From Talinum fruticosum (taxonomy: Eukaryota > Streptophyta > Magnoliopsida > Caryophyllales > Talinaceae), in contig JAITYX010000030.1 in NCBI GenBank assembly GCA_021018815.1, forward strand, positions 5,355,501 through 5,419,500: DNA of 64,000 bases, read 5' to 3'. The notes beneath the pieces were generated by a model. It did no database searches and had not been told where the DNA came from. It worked only from the letters and a program-made list of their open reading frames with translations. Below are positions 11,958 through 23,349 of this stretch, piece by piece. A program made the position numbers and the translations under genes. Position 1 is the stretch's first letter, and each line of letters starts with the position of its first letter.

Positions 11958-14563
11958 AAAGAATAAATGTAAAAGATTTTGGTGGGGCACATATATATGC
12001 ATTCTTGTAGTAACATCCAAAATGCTAATTTGAGAGAGAAGAGAAGAGGAGAGAGCAAGTGTTTTAACCAACTTTAGGAAAGTCAGGGAGGACAGCAAAT
12101 TGTTCCACCAAAACAAGAAAATGTACAAATTTTCTCATCAATCAATTGTTGTGTGGTGTCATTACCCACATTTTACAATCAATTGTTAAATTAATATTAG
12201 GATCACAGTGTACACATGAAATTTGTGCATATTCTCCTTGAGATGTAAATGTAATGAAATAAATTTTAAACCATCATATTTAGAAATAATTTTTACCTTT
12301 ATTATATTTAAATTAAACAATTATAAACCCCTATATTAGGAAAATTCCTATTATCATTGTGCATTTAAAAATGTAAAAAAAAAAAAAGTAACTTTTTTGT
12401 AATTAATTGTCATTAAAATAGAGAAAAATACGGTAAGAAAAATTAGATAATGGTTTCTCTCTTCATTTCAAATAAGTTCTATGTAATGTCATATTTATTT
12501 TAAATTTATTTTCCCAATTTTAATATTTTAAATATTTTTTTATTTATTTAAAATTTTTCCTAATATTCTTTTTACTAATTTTTGCTTTTGTAAATGTATT
12601 TTTGGATGCCAATAATAACAATTTTTGGCTATTGAATGCCAATAATCTCTTCTTAAAAAATGGTAACCAATAGACCTATGCCCTGTTTTAAAGTTATTTA
12701 TTTTGCATATGATAAATATATCATCATCTCAATGCATTGCCAAATTTATAGATATTTATTTTATTTATAGGAACACCTAATCATAGATATTTCGAGTTAT
12801 CGATTTAATGATGTGGTAGCCTACCTACTTGTTACTTAAGGACGGTATATTTGCTTCACATTCTTCAACTCTATCTTTCAAAGTCAAAGCATTCTTGACT
12901 CCTAGTGGTATATGTACAAAATTTAAAACATAAGAGTGTTGGACACTAGTTTCTTAAGTAGACACTATCTTTGCATGCAATATCCTCAAAGTTGGTTTGT
13001 ATTGGCGTCCAAAATTTCTATTTTAAATAATGAGACTTTTCATTTTATTCCTTGGTTTAATAATGCATGTAAGGGCAAAAAAATATTGGTTTCAAATTGC
13101 TTTAATATACTCAAGGGGAATATATATGTTGTATACAACTTTTTCTTAATTTAGGGTGAACATAAGGGTGGCAAATATACCATTTGGGTCTAGTTATCTT
13201 AGGACTTCTGTTGGGTTTAGTTCGGTGCTCGTACTTCCCCTTTTTTCACACTGCCAACTTATTACATATTTATTATTAACTCGTCTCATGATACTTATTA
13301 TTATTTTTTAAGTATCTATATGTTTTGGTGTTTATGAATAGGATTTAGCATTTATTAGGGTTTTGCAACATTTATTAGTGTTTAGGGTTTGCGGTTAGCA
13401 TATATACATCAACATTTATCAACAATTAGGGTTAGCACTTACCAATGATAATTAACAATTAATACTTATTAACATTTATCAGTAGTTATCGGTGTTTACC
13501 AGCAATTCTGATTTACAATTAGCGTTGTTAATGGTTGCAAACACCCTATCATAAACGATGAAACAAATAGTGCATAAGTAATATAATCTCACCCAAAGAA
13601 AAGGTTATAGATACATATCTAACTTTAATACCTCACAAAATTCATACATTGTTTGATGGGTAAGATTTTGAAATGCATATATATATATGTACTATGTAGA
13701 GTGATGAAGCAGCTATTACCCAAAATTCCCAAGTTTGTGTGGTCAAAAGTTTTCTTATGAAAAAGAGTACAAAAGGAGTGAAGTTAATCAAGTCTCTACT
13801 CTCTCTCTCTCTCTCTCGGAGCCAAAAAGAATAGTAGTAATAAGAATGACAGAAAATGAAGGGTTGCAAAATAGTAAGAGGAGAATCATGCATTGCATTC
13901 TGCATGTACGTACTGTTCCAAGGTAGCAGCAGCAGAAGCAGCAGATGCAGCTGTAATCGTAGACCTGTAGGTGGTCCGCCCCTCATCAGCTCTCTCTCAT
14001 TCATTCATTTATTACTCACCTTTATCTCGCAGTCTCAGCACTCTTCTTCCTACCCTCATCTCTCTCTCTCTCTCTCATTCCTCTTCTGTGTCTCCATCCC
14101 ATCCCTCTTTAATTATACATTCTTCAACCACACATTTATATCTTGTCTCCTGCTGAAAACAACTCTTGTGTGTGCCATTCCATGAAATTACTCAAAATCT
14201 TAGATCCATGTATGAGCTTTCTACAAGTTATACCATCAACATCTAACTCATCTGATGATCAACATTACAATCTTACGGTTATTTCTAAAAATTAATATGT
14301 ATAGATTAAGATCCACTAATATTTTTATTTTTATTTTTATTATTTATGAGAACGATGAATTATTAATTAAAAGTCATAAATTATTTATAATTGATATCAT
14401 ATTCAAATGAATACTAGCCCAAGACAATTTTTTTCTTAAATAAACTAATCATTGATACCAATGAAGGCTCATTAGTCACTTCACCATTGTTCTTCTTTTT
14501 TTTTTCAATAGATAATGCAAAAAGACAGTGTACAACAAAAGCTAAGCCTTAGCATAACAATAT
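11664..14563. other. Intergenic region, no gene recognised
   Basis: The region holds a TA tract at 11923-11952, a stretch of AACATTTATYA and TTAGGGTTT words at about 13320-13540, and CT-rich DNA at 13796-14090. Short open frames over the CT-rich part are low complexity. I can support no gene here. Confidence 0.5.
11923..11952. repeat. (TA)n microsatellite
   Basis: This is an uninterrupted run of 15 TA dinucleotides. Confidence 0.9.
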
Positions 14564-14712
14564 GGTACTATTTCATTTAACTTTAGTTTACACCTCCTTA
14601 CATATGTTTACAATTCTTTACAAAACTCTTTATAATTGTTTACAACTTTTTATAACGAACTTTATAATTATCTTACAACCGCTTATAACTTCTTACAAAT
14701 AAATAGAATTCA
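14564..14712. mobile_element. Short element with 10-bp periodic TTACA motif, copy 1
   Basis: The interior is a chain of units about 10 bp long of the form YTTACAnnTn, with occasional 12-bp units. The edges (GGTACTATTTCATTTA and TAAATAGAAT) are weak inverted counterparts. The same construction is clearer at 19030-19216. It does not encode a protein. Confidence 0.5.
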
Positions 14713-15018
14713 AACAATCAGACAAGCACTCATTACATGGAAATGGGAGTTACATCAACTAACACTTGAGCGTTGTCGAATACCCTATGCTCAAAGACCA
14801 TTCCATTCCTTTACATCCGCATCCATTTTACGATATCACTTGCTCATTGTTTCATGATGCAACCCGTAGATTTAGTATAACTATTATATTGAAAAACTAA
14901 AGGTGCTATAGTAGATCACATTCCACAACTTCACTGGTTTTTTCACAATACCAAAGTATTTTTGGTATTATGGTCACCATGACAACTTTGGAAAATATAT
15001 ATTCTATAAAGATTGATA

Positions 15019-15402
15019 TCCTAGGATCGGAGCTCACTCAAATAATGAAAATTGAACAAAAGATATAAACAAGAATGGAACACAAGATTTTAATGTGGGA
15101 AAACCCAACCCGAAAAAAAAAAAAAAAAAAACCACGATGCACTAGATTTCAAGTAGCTTACAAGAATTTTACCCTCAAGCTAACCCTAACTTACACTTGT
15201 AATTAACTACTCTTGCTACTCTTTTGTACAAAAATGGAGGATTACACTGATTATATAGCCATTACCAAGCATAAAATGTGCATTAATGAGCCTTAAATTG
15301 CATTAACACAAAAAGAAACCGACGAAAAACAGAAAAAAATTGTAGAAACCCAAAGGTTTGCACCTGGCACGAGCATGCCAAGTACCCAGTGGTGATCGTG
15401 CC
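15019..15402 (-). repeat. Truncated LTR abutting element B
   Basis: The segment starts CTAGGATCGGAGCTCACTCA and follows the family LTR for about 380 bp before stopping at GTGCCGG, where the left LTR of element B begins. The missing remainder is not found beyond element B, so this is not a simple nested insertion. It includes an A-rich run at about 15113-15130. Confidence 0.7.
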
Positions 15403-15900
15403 GGTTAGGATTAGAGCTCACTCAAATAATAAAAAATGAACAAAAGAAATAACAAATATAGGGATACAAGATTTTTAACGTGGAAAAACCCAAACCGAGA
15501 AAAAACCACGAATCGATGCACTAGAAAAACCGAGTAGTTTACAAAGATTTTGGCTCAAGCTCTCACTAGCTTACACTTTGTAATTCACTACTTTCTTACT
15601 ACAACAATGGAGGATACACTCAGTTAAATAGCCTAACCGAGCAATTATAAGCAATTACACATATTAACCAATAACTACAAGAAAAACTAAAGAAACGAAC
15701 GAAAAACACAACATTCAAGAAGACACGGCATGGCACGAGCGTGCCAATTGGCACCGGTTCCAACAAGTGCCTTTATTATGTCCTCTTCTTGCACTTTGCT
15801 TCGTGCTTGTCATGACCGTGCCGCTATTTTCATGATTGTGGTACTCCGTTGCTTGTGATTCTTAAGCCCAAACAACCCATTAAGATCTATAATCCCAACA
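15403..15900 (-). repeat. 3' LTR of element B
   Basis: It runs from GGTTAGGATTAGAGC to AATCCCAACA and is collinear with 17702-18201. The adjacent minus-strand polypurine tract at 15901-15913 marks it as the 3' LTR. Confidence 0.85.
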
Positions 15901-16023
15901 ATCTCCCACTTGAAGAGTAATAGCTCACCTCCTTGCCGTACCCATCTAGTTCACCAAAATTCATCCCCTTCAACAAAAGAGACCCACCGAGGCCTTGCAC
16001 CACCTCAATGTTTTGGTACCTTC

Positions 16024-17690
16024 TCATTGGATTAGCTCCTTTACCGCATCTTCATCACCCGACGTGAACTTCCACTCGAAATGATCGATCTCTTGCAAAC
16101 TTTCACCATGTAAAACCGGCTCACCGGCATTAGTCAACAAAACACAATGAAGAAAGAGTTTATACCTCCAGGTTTTACCTTCCGTTGACAACGCCGCCCT
16201 CTTCATAACTCCCAGTTCTTGCACTTTACCTTGTGGAGCACTAGATGACCCGTTTGTAGACCCAACAAGCACCCCATCATCCGTTCCATCTCCCACTAAA
16301 GCAGAACATAAATTTTTGCCAAGTCTAACACCCCATAGACTCCTACTGGAACAACCCATCCCGACATTTGTAACTAATCCACCACACCCCATAGTGTATA
16401 ACGAACCAGATTTCAAAACCTTAATTACAACCAATGCCCCCTAAACGATTTTTCAGCCACCATTGTAAAATTTTATAAGATATCCCAACTCATCCAATCG
16501 ACTCACTAAAATTAGATTTTTCACGAAGCCCGGGATATACCTAACCTCACATCCCCCTTACCTACAACCAATGCCCCTTAAACGATTTTCCAGCCACCAT
16601 TGCAAAATTTGATAAGGTATCCCAACTCATCCAATCGACTCACCGAAATTAGATTTTTCGCCAACCTCGAGATATACCTAACCCCTTGCAAATTCCGAAA
16701 CCTCTCACTTGAGGTTTTGATCCTCACATCCCCCTTATCTAGTATGTCCAAGCTTTTCCCATTTGCAACGAACACTTTCCCAAAGTTTTCCGTAACAAAA
16801 TTGTAAAATAAACTTCTAATAGACCCAAAATGAAATGATGCCCTAGAATCCACTACCCAAGACTCAATAAGATTTTTCGCACTAACCACAAGTGCATCGC
16901 CTACATCTTCCTTAAAATTTAAAGAATTCCGATCATCAAACTTTTTAGGACACATTTTCTTGAAGTGTCCCTTATCACCACAAGTCAAACACACAACCTC
17001 ACCCGTGTTTTGGGATTGACCCCTTGATTTGGATTTTGAACGATCATTTTCACATGCTTCTCTCTACCCCTTACATGAAATGCATTCCTCGATGACTCAA
17101 TAGTACCTTTCTTGTGAATACTTTCGCTCAACACAACATCTCGAACCTCATCATATTTCAATGCATTTGAACCCTAGCACTACTAACTTCGGATACTCGT
17201 GGTATTCCATGACTCGGATAACGAAGACAACAAAATTAAAGCATTAACCTCATCCTCAAGATTTATTTTCACCAAAGCAAGATTAGAGGTGATTATATTA
17301 AACTCATTAATATGATCCGCTACACTAATGTCATCTACCATTTTTAAATCAAACAACCGACGCATGAGATATACCTTAATCATCGCCGAAGGTTTTTCGT
17401 ACAAGTTGGACAATGCCTCCAATAGCCCATTTGCCATTGTTTGCTCGATCACGTTGAATGTCACGTTCCGCACCAATTTCAATATCACCATCCCAAGAGC
17501 TTGCTGATCAAGCAACTCCCATTTCTTTTGCTCCATATTCACGGGCTTCTATCCGAGGGTTTGATATAATTTCTTCTGGTACAATAAGTCCTGAACTTGC
17601 ATTTTTCGAACGAGAAATCCTTACTATTGAACCTCTCAATTTTCACCTTGTCGTCCCGCATGTTTGATGAACTCTCAACCTCACCTTCCT
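16024..17690 (-). pseudogene. Copia gag-protease pseudogene, element B
   Basis: 17183-17542 gives a gag UBN2-type segment (GLLEALSNLYEKPS, VYLMRRLFDLKM, SVADHINEFN). 16578-16994 opens with a CCHC zinc knuckle of spacing C-x2-C-x4-H-x4-C (CLTCGDKGHFKKMC) and continues through the protease site, which reads VDSRAS instead of the catalytic DSGAS, into the NGKSLDI, GVRYISRLAKNLISVSRLD block. 16024-16434 starts with a VLKSGSLYT-like piece of the gag-pre-integrase region and ends in a tail I cannot assign. The Gly-to-Arg change would disable the protease, and stops and frameshifts separate the segments. Confidence 0.85.
16431..16704 (-). repeat. 137-bp tandem duplication inside element B
   Basis: The block starting CCAATGCCCC at 16431 is repeated from 16568 with a few substitutions, an offset of 137 bp. 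It covers the VSRLDELGYLIKFCNGG-coding region. 137 is not a multiple of three, so the duplication itself breaks the frame. Confidence 0.8.
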
Positions 17691-17701
17691 CTGATATCAA
17701 T

Positions 17702-18201
17702 TTTTAGGATCGGAGCTCACTCAAACAATAAATAATAAACAAAAGAAATAACAAAGATTGGGACACAAGATTTTTAACGTGGAAAAACCCAAACAGGGAA
17801 AAAAGCCACGAATTAATACGCTAGAAAAACCGAGCAGTTTACAAAGATTTTCACTCAAACTCTCACTAGCTTACACTTTATAATTCACTACTCTCTCACT
17901 ACAACAATAGAGGATACACGTAGTTAAATAGCCTAATTGAGCAATTACAAGCAATTACACAAATTAACAAGTGCAATAACTACAAGAAAAATTGAAGAAA
18001 CGGACGAAAAACACATCATCCGAGAAGACAGCATGGCACGGGCTTGCCAACCGGCACGATTCCAACCATGCCTCTATTCTGTCCTCTTCTTGCGTTGTGC
18101 CTCGCGCTTGTCGTGACCCTGTCGCTATTGTCATGACCGTGCCACTCCGGTTCTTATAATTCTCAAGCCCAAACAAGCCATTACGCTCCATAATCCCAAC
18201 A
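17702..18201 (-). repeat. 5' LTR of element B
   Basis: It begins TTTTAGGATCGGAGC (the canonical start TG is mutated to TT) and ends CCCAACA. A diverged primer-binding site lies at 17689-17699. Confidence 0.85.
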
Positions 18202-19029
18202 AGAACCATTCTAATAACCTTTGTTTTTTTACTTTACTAAGATTTTTCGTAATATCCCTTATTTAACACTATAATTTAAATTTACAAAGAGAAAGGAGAT
18301 TTTTAAAAAAAATAAAAATGTCATCTACTACTAGTAGATCTACATGGATTAATTAATTTAATTTACTAATGGTTCATAGCTACGAAGCAGGTAGCAAGGT
18401 ATAGGAGTGAGAATGGAGTAGGTTGAGTACAAATAGAAGGAAACAAAAGCTTATACGTTAAAAAACAGAGTCAAAAGACTAATAAGAGAAATTAATTTGA
18501 CTGAGTGGCTGCCAGATAAAACCACTGACTCTCATTCATATCATATCATATCATATTATTTCCCTTCAAATCAAATCCGACAGTTGAGTGGCTTTACATT
18601 CAATTTACTAACATCCTTCTAATTTTGTTGGGAAGGCTATCAAATCAAGTAGGTAATAGTGTAAGATATTATATATACATAGAAAATTATAACTATAGGA
18701 AATACGATTAAGAATGGACCGATGTTAAATATTGATGATAAGTACTTATGAAAAGTTAAAAATAAGAAGCTAGAAAGGTTAAATAACATGAAAGTAAATT
18801 CCATGTGATCCTTCAATTACATTTGGAGCTTCATCTGTTATTAGTGTGGACTTTTGTTAAACTTTGTGTACGTACAGTTAATTGGCACATTTTGGTTATA
18901 TATCGTATTAAGATTTTACAATAAGTCTCACAGGTATATGATAATACCTCTAAATAAAACAACAATAATACAAAAAAAAAAATCTAGGTTATAAAAATTA
19001 AAGTAAAAATCACATAGGTAAATGATAAT
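18202..19029. other. Intergenic region, nothing recognised
   Basis: AT-rich sequence without recognisable coding, RNA or element structure. It contains only a short ATCATATCAT-type repeat near 18534-18556. Confidence 0.5.
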
Positions 19030-19216
19030 GGCTCTGTTCCATTTACTTTTAACTTACGAGTTTACAGTCTCCTTACATCTTCTTACATCTCTTTACACCT
19101 TCGTACATTTCCTTACAACTTCTTACACCTTCTTAGAACTTCGTACACCTCCTTACAACTTGTCTTACAGCTTTCTTACAGTCTTATAACTCTTTACACC
19201 TAAATAGAAAAGGGCC
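19030..19216. mobile_element. Short TIR element with 10-bp periodic TTACA repeat, copy 2
   Basis: The 187-bp unit is bounded by GGCTCTGTTCCATTTA and TAAATAGAAAAGGGCC, which pair as inverted repeats at 13 of 16 positions. Between about 19071 and 19160 the sequence is a strict 10-bp periodic array (CTTACATCTT, CTTACATCTC, TTTACACCTT, CGTACATTTC, CTTACAACTT and so on), followed by looser units. This is the best copy of the family. Confidence 0.65.
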
Positions 19217-19891
19217 GATATCTCTAAATAAAAAGATAATAATTAAAAAATAGAGAATTTTGTTGCATTTGTGAGATGGTTGAGTGTGAAAGAGGTTAGA
19301 GAAAAAGGAGCAAAAGGCGCTGATTTTAACCAAAAAAAAAAAAAGATGGAATCACTTTTTCATTGCTTTTCCTTTGAAATATTATTAGGCTTTTTACTCT
19401 AATTTCTGTGAAGAATATTTATGTGATGACCTAATAAAGTGATTGGGATTTCGAATTGGAAAGATTATGAGCATATAAATTGACTTGATGGGACAACAAA
19501 TGTCTGTGCTTTCGACAAAGATTTATCGGATGATGAAATTGAACAAAAGAAAAATTAACAAAATAAATGAATAATTAGTAAGACAGGTTATTGATTGAAA
19601 ATTTGTAAGACATTTGGGTAACATTTTCGATCTGACATTGAGACAAATTAACCATATTTCGGGATAAGAATGTTTGAGAACGAAAATTACGATTAATTTT
19701 TCGGGTGTGACACCTGAAATAAGGTAATATTCAAGGTGATTTTCTACAATTATGTGGACATTTTGGAAAGAAATCTTTGTAATATTGTAAAATATAAAAA
19801 AATTCCTCATGAAAAAATGGAGGAAGATTAGTGTCTTGAATGTTGATTAAAGTTTAATGTCATGGTATTCTTGGATTATTTTATACCCTTA

Positions 19892-20166
19892 ATACTCCAT
19901 CCATTTCACAATATATATATTACTTTATTTAATTTTTTCGTTTCATAATATTTGTCACTTTACAAGATGTACTAATAATGATTAGTTTACCAATTTTGTC
20001 CTCATTAATTACCTTTTTGCTCCTTTTTTTTAATAATTTTATTTATTTCCATTAAAAACTTGAGGCACATTGATCTTGTAGCATAAATTTTGTCATGAAT
20101 AATTTAATATTACCTCATAATCTTAAAACGATAAATATTAATTTTTAAAATAACAGAGAGAGTAAT
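19892..20166. mobile_element. Stowaway-like MITE
   Basis: The left end TACTCCATCCATTTCACAAT and the right end AACAGAGAGAGTAA are Stowaway-type termini. A second internal TTTCATAATATTTGTCAC block suggests a rearranged or nested copy. Confidence 0.6.
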
Positions 20167-20639
20167 TTAAAGTTAAATTCATATGAATAATTTAAAAGGA
20201 CATAGCCAGTGAAAAACCATAAGAAAAATATATAATTAAATATGTAAAATTTATGTTGTATTATTTACTTTAATTTGTGGTACCACAGGCACTAATAGTT
20301 AAGGGGACCAGAAGAACTAAGTATGATGGTGAAAATACTGGGCTAAAATTATGGTCAATAATGAATTATTCCCCTATCATATCATTTATATGAACACAAT
20401 GAATGATATAAGCCCTAGCTCATCTTTTATTTTATTTTTTCAAAGTCATTGTCAAAATAATATTGCTGGACCTACCCATTACGGAAATTTTGTCGAGTTT
20501 TTATGATATATTATTGTGCTTTAATCTTTAGGGCCCAAAAATATTATATCTTATTATATTTCCTGTAATTATCATTTTCTACTTCTTTTTGTTTCAACTT
20601 CATATTTTAAGTAACTTTATTATTTTATACCTATTATGC

Positions 20640-20830
20640 CATATGTCAATTGTATTCAGTTGACGGATAGCTATTTATATAGCGGACAGTTATGTGAGTA
20701 ACAGATAACTATGAAAATTTAGTGGTTAACGTTTAGTTGTTCAACCGAGAAGGGTTGAAGGAAATTTGTTCGGTAAATTTAGCAATTACATTAGTTGATT
20801 ATTGTAAATTGATATGAAAGGGTAAAGATA
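20640..20830. mobile_element. Fragment of hAT-like MITE related to 22960-23345
   Basis: The segment contains GTTGTTCAACCGAGA, TTCGGTAAATTTAGC and TTAGTTGATTATTGTAAATT, each with a close counterpart at 23024-23095. No clear terminal repeats can be delimited. Confidence 0.4.
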
Positions 20831-21183
20831 ATAAATCGCAAAATAAAAAATCTTATTATAGATCTCTTATTATGACCTTCAATTAATGAACTCTATCCTT
20901 CATTCTAAAAAATTCTAAGACTTTGACAATTTTTTTAACTTATTTTTGCTAAACTTATTTAAACTAAACTTATTTTTTCGCAAATAAATTAAACTGATTT
21001 CAACTTTTTATATTGAATTTTGGACTTACTAAATTGAAATTATTTTTGTTAAATTTATGAAGTAGATTAAATTTATTTTTTACTAGCTAAAGTGAACTGA
21101 ACTGAACTAAATTATGAAAAAAAAAGTTCAAGAGAATGTTCTTAGAAGATTTTGTGCTCTCAAACAAGAGAAATACTGGTAGA

Positions 21184-21275
<92 letters not shown>
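21184..21275. repeat. (ATT)n microsatellite
   Basis: This is an uninterrupted run of about 30 ATT units over 92 bp, the longest trinucleotide repeat in the window. Confidence 0.97.
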
Positions 21276-21394
21276 CTTTCAAAATTAAACTATAAAAAGA
21301 GAAAGTAGCAATGAGGATATATAGGCTACTCCAAATTGTACTCCTCAGCTCCCCTCACGCTATTACATGCCTATATAGTAGCCTCCTTTTCAAA

Positions 21395-21839
21395 GGGTGT
21401 GTTCGACAAGAACTTTTGAAGTAGTGATTAGTATTTTGGACGATATAAAACACTACTTATCTAAAACTATAAGTGTTTGGCAAAGTAGTGTTTGACATAG
21501 TGATTACGAGTTTTAGGTATTGTTTTCGAAAAGCTACTATTTTTAGATAAGTAGTGTTTTTAACGTTTTCAAAAACAATACCTAGTGTTTGCACATAATT
21601 TCCAAGATTCTCCTTTTTTTATTTTCTAAAAGCTTTTATCAATTATGTCCTTTTAAGTCATTTTATACAAATCTACTACTTAAACAGCTTACTATTACTG
21701 AATACACTTATCTCAAATCACTAGTTGAACATCTATCCACTAACCATTAGTTAGTAACGAGTTAATTGCTAATAAAACAACTAACATCTACTAAAATAGT
21801 TAACCGCTACTATAACAGCTAATTTTACCGAACACGCCC
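21395..21839. mobile_element. hAT-like MITE, about 445 bp
   Basis: It starts GGGTGTGTTCGACA and ends TACCGAACACGCCC, an inverted pair with few mismatches. The interior holds self-complementary blocks (AAACACTACTTATCTAAAA against TTTTAGATAAGTAGTGTTTT). GGTGTGTTCGG-type ends are typical of plant hAT MITEs. No unambiguous 8-bp target duplication can be seen. Confidence 0.6.
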
Positions 21840-22192
21840 AAAAAGACAACAATCACGTAGATGGGTTATTAATATAGGATGGATTAGGGGCAGTTTCAAT
21901 TTGTACCTTTATTTATACTCATTTTTCAAAATAATACTCAGAAAATAACAGTTATATCTATGCCTATTAAGCTTTTGGAATATTCGGATTTTATCAGGAT
22001 ATATATAAAAAGTAAAAAAATGTTAAATCTCTATTTTGAACGCAATCATATTTGAAAATGAAATGATATAAGCATCGAGTCGTAGACAATCAATGTTTTT
22101 GTAAATGGCTTAAATAATTATGGTAATATGTGCCAAGTCACTCACAGACTGCAACGACTTTGATAACCACAAAATATAATCGATATTATATA

Positions 22193-22919
22193 GGGGTATT
22201 TGACAAAGAGTTTTTACCCCCTTCAAAAAGCTCTTTTTAAGCTGTTTGATTGGGTCAAAAGTTAATTGAACTATTTGGTAAAAAACTTTTTGGAATAACT
22301 TTAATGACCCAAAAAGTCTTTTACATAAAGTTCTTTGGAAAAGCTTTTTGGAATAGCTTATTACAATTAATACTTGAAGTTACCATATTAACCTTCATAT
22401 TTTGGTTAAATTACGATAATTACCATTGAAATTACATTTATATGAGTTTTTAATTCATATTTTTCTACTTTTGGAACAATAGTAGAGGATGATTATAAGT
22501 ATTTAAGTTAATATTTTTTTATTTTAATTTTTTTATATTTTGACAAATAATTTAGTCTATCATAATAAATAAATAGTTTTGTCACATAAATGTCAAATAT
22601 ATTATTAAAAATAAACTTAAAGAAGATATAAATAATTAAAATTATACAAAAGGTATAAATATAATTTTATATATCACATAATTATTAATTAATTTTGAGA
22701 AGAAATATGAATATGGAATAAAAATAATTATATTATATAAAATATTTAATGAAATTAAGTTATGGGTATAAGCTGAAACTTTAAACAACTTTGTTAGAAA
22801 CAACTAATATTACTAAATACATTTTCCTCAAATAGCTAATGCAAATAGGTAACGACTAACAACTAATAGGTAACTGACTAACAACTAATAGAAACAATCT
22901 AACAGTGATTGCCAAATAA
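22193..22919. mobile_element. Probable hAT-like MITE, about 730 bp
   Basis: The ends GGGGTATTTGACAAAG and GATTGCCAAATAAGG are imperfect inverted counterparts. Internal AAAAAGCTCTTTTTAAGC and AAAAGCTTTTTGGAATAGC blocks are partly self-complementary. It is AT-rich without coding capacity. Confidence 0.45.
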
Positions 22920-22959
22920 GGTCATAGTCTTGAGTCCTGTTCGACAAAATGAGTCTGTT

Positions 22960-23345
22960 TGGGTAGCAAATAGCTATTAGTTTATCCGATAATTGTTAGA
23001 TTTTAACTCGTTATCGGATAGTTGTTCAATTGAGTGGTTGAATAAATGCATTCGGTAATATTAGTGGTTGAGTTAGTTGATTATTGTAAATTGGCGTAAA
23101 AGGATATAAATAATTTGCCAAATATAATTAATTAAGGGATGTTTTTGTCAAAAAATATGAAATGCTACTTTTAAATATGAAAAAGTTAATATTCTTAACT
23201 TTTCGTAAACACTACTTGAAACGTTATAAATTATTACAAATGCTTGGTTGAAATAGTACATTATCGAACACTAATATTTGGTTGTTATTGTTTGTACTTG
23301 ATCAAAATATTAAAAGTTACTCCAAACACTCGTTATCGAATAAGG
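22960..23345. mobile_element. Probable hAT-like MITE, copy related to 20640-20830
   Basis: It runs from GGGTAGCAAATAGC to a region ending CTCGTTATCGAATAAGG and contains the GTTGATTATTGTAAATTGG block shared with 20640-20830. The boundaries are approximate. Confidence 0.4.
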
Positions 23346-23349
23346 TCTT

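Larger units (their letters stand above)
15403..18201 (-). mobile_element. Short Ty1-copia-type LTR element B, gag/partial protease only
   Basis: The 2,799-bp element is of the same family and orientation as element A. LTRs are at 15403-15900 (498 bp) and 17702-18201 (500 bp), about 90% identical by eye. The primer-binding site survives as TGATATCAGAG on the minus strand (plus strand 17689-17699), and the polypurine tract AAGTGGGAGAT lies next to the left LTR. The interior encodes gag, a zinc knuckle and the start of protease, then a tail; integrase, reverse transcriptase and RNase H are absent. Flanks GTGCC and AGAAC do not match, so no target duplication is left. A 137-bp tandem duplication lies in the interior. 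Confidence 0.85.

Noticed and set aside
13642..14185. Frames of 109-120 residues on both strands
   Set aside because: They are driven by CT repeats and GCAGCA-type DNA; no splice context, no recognisable protein.
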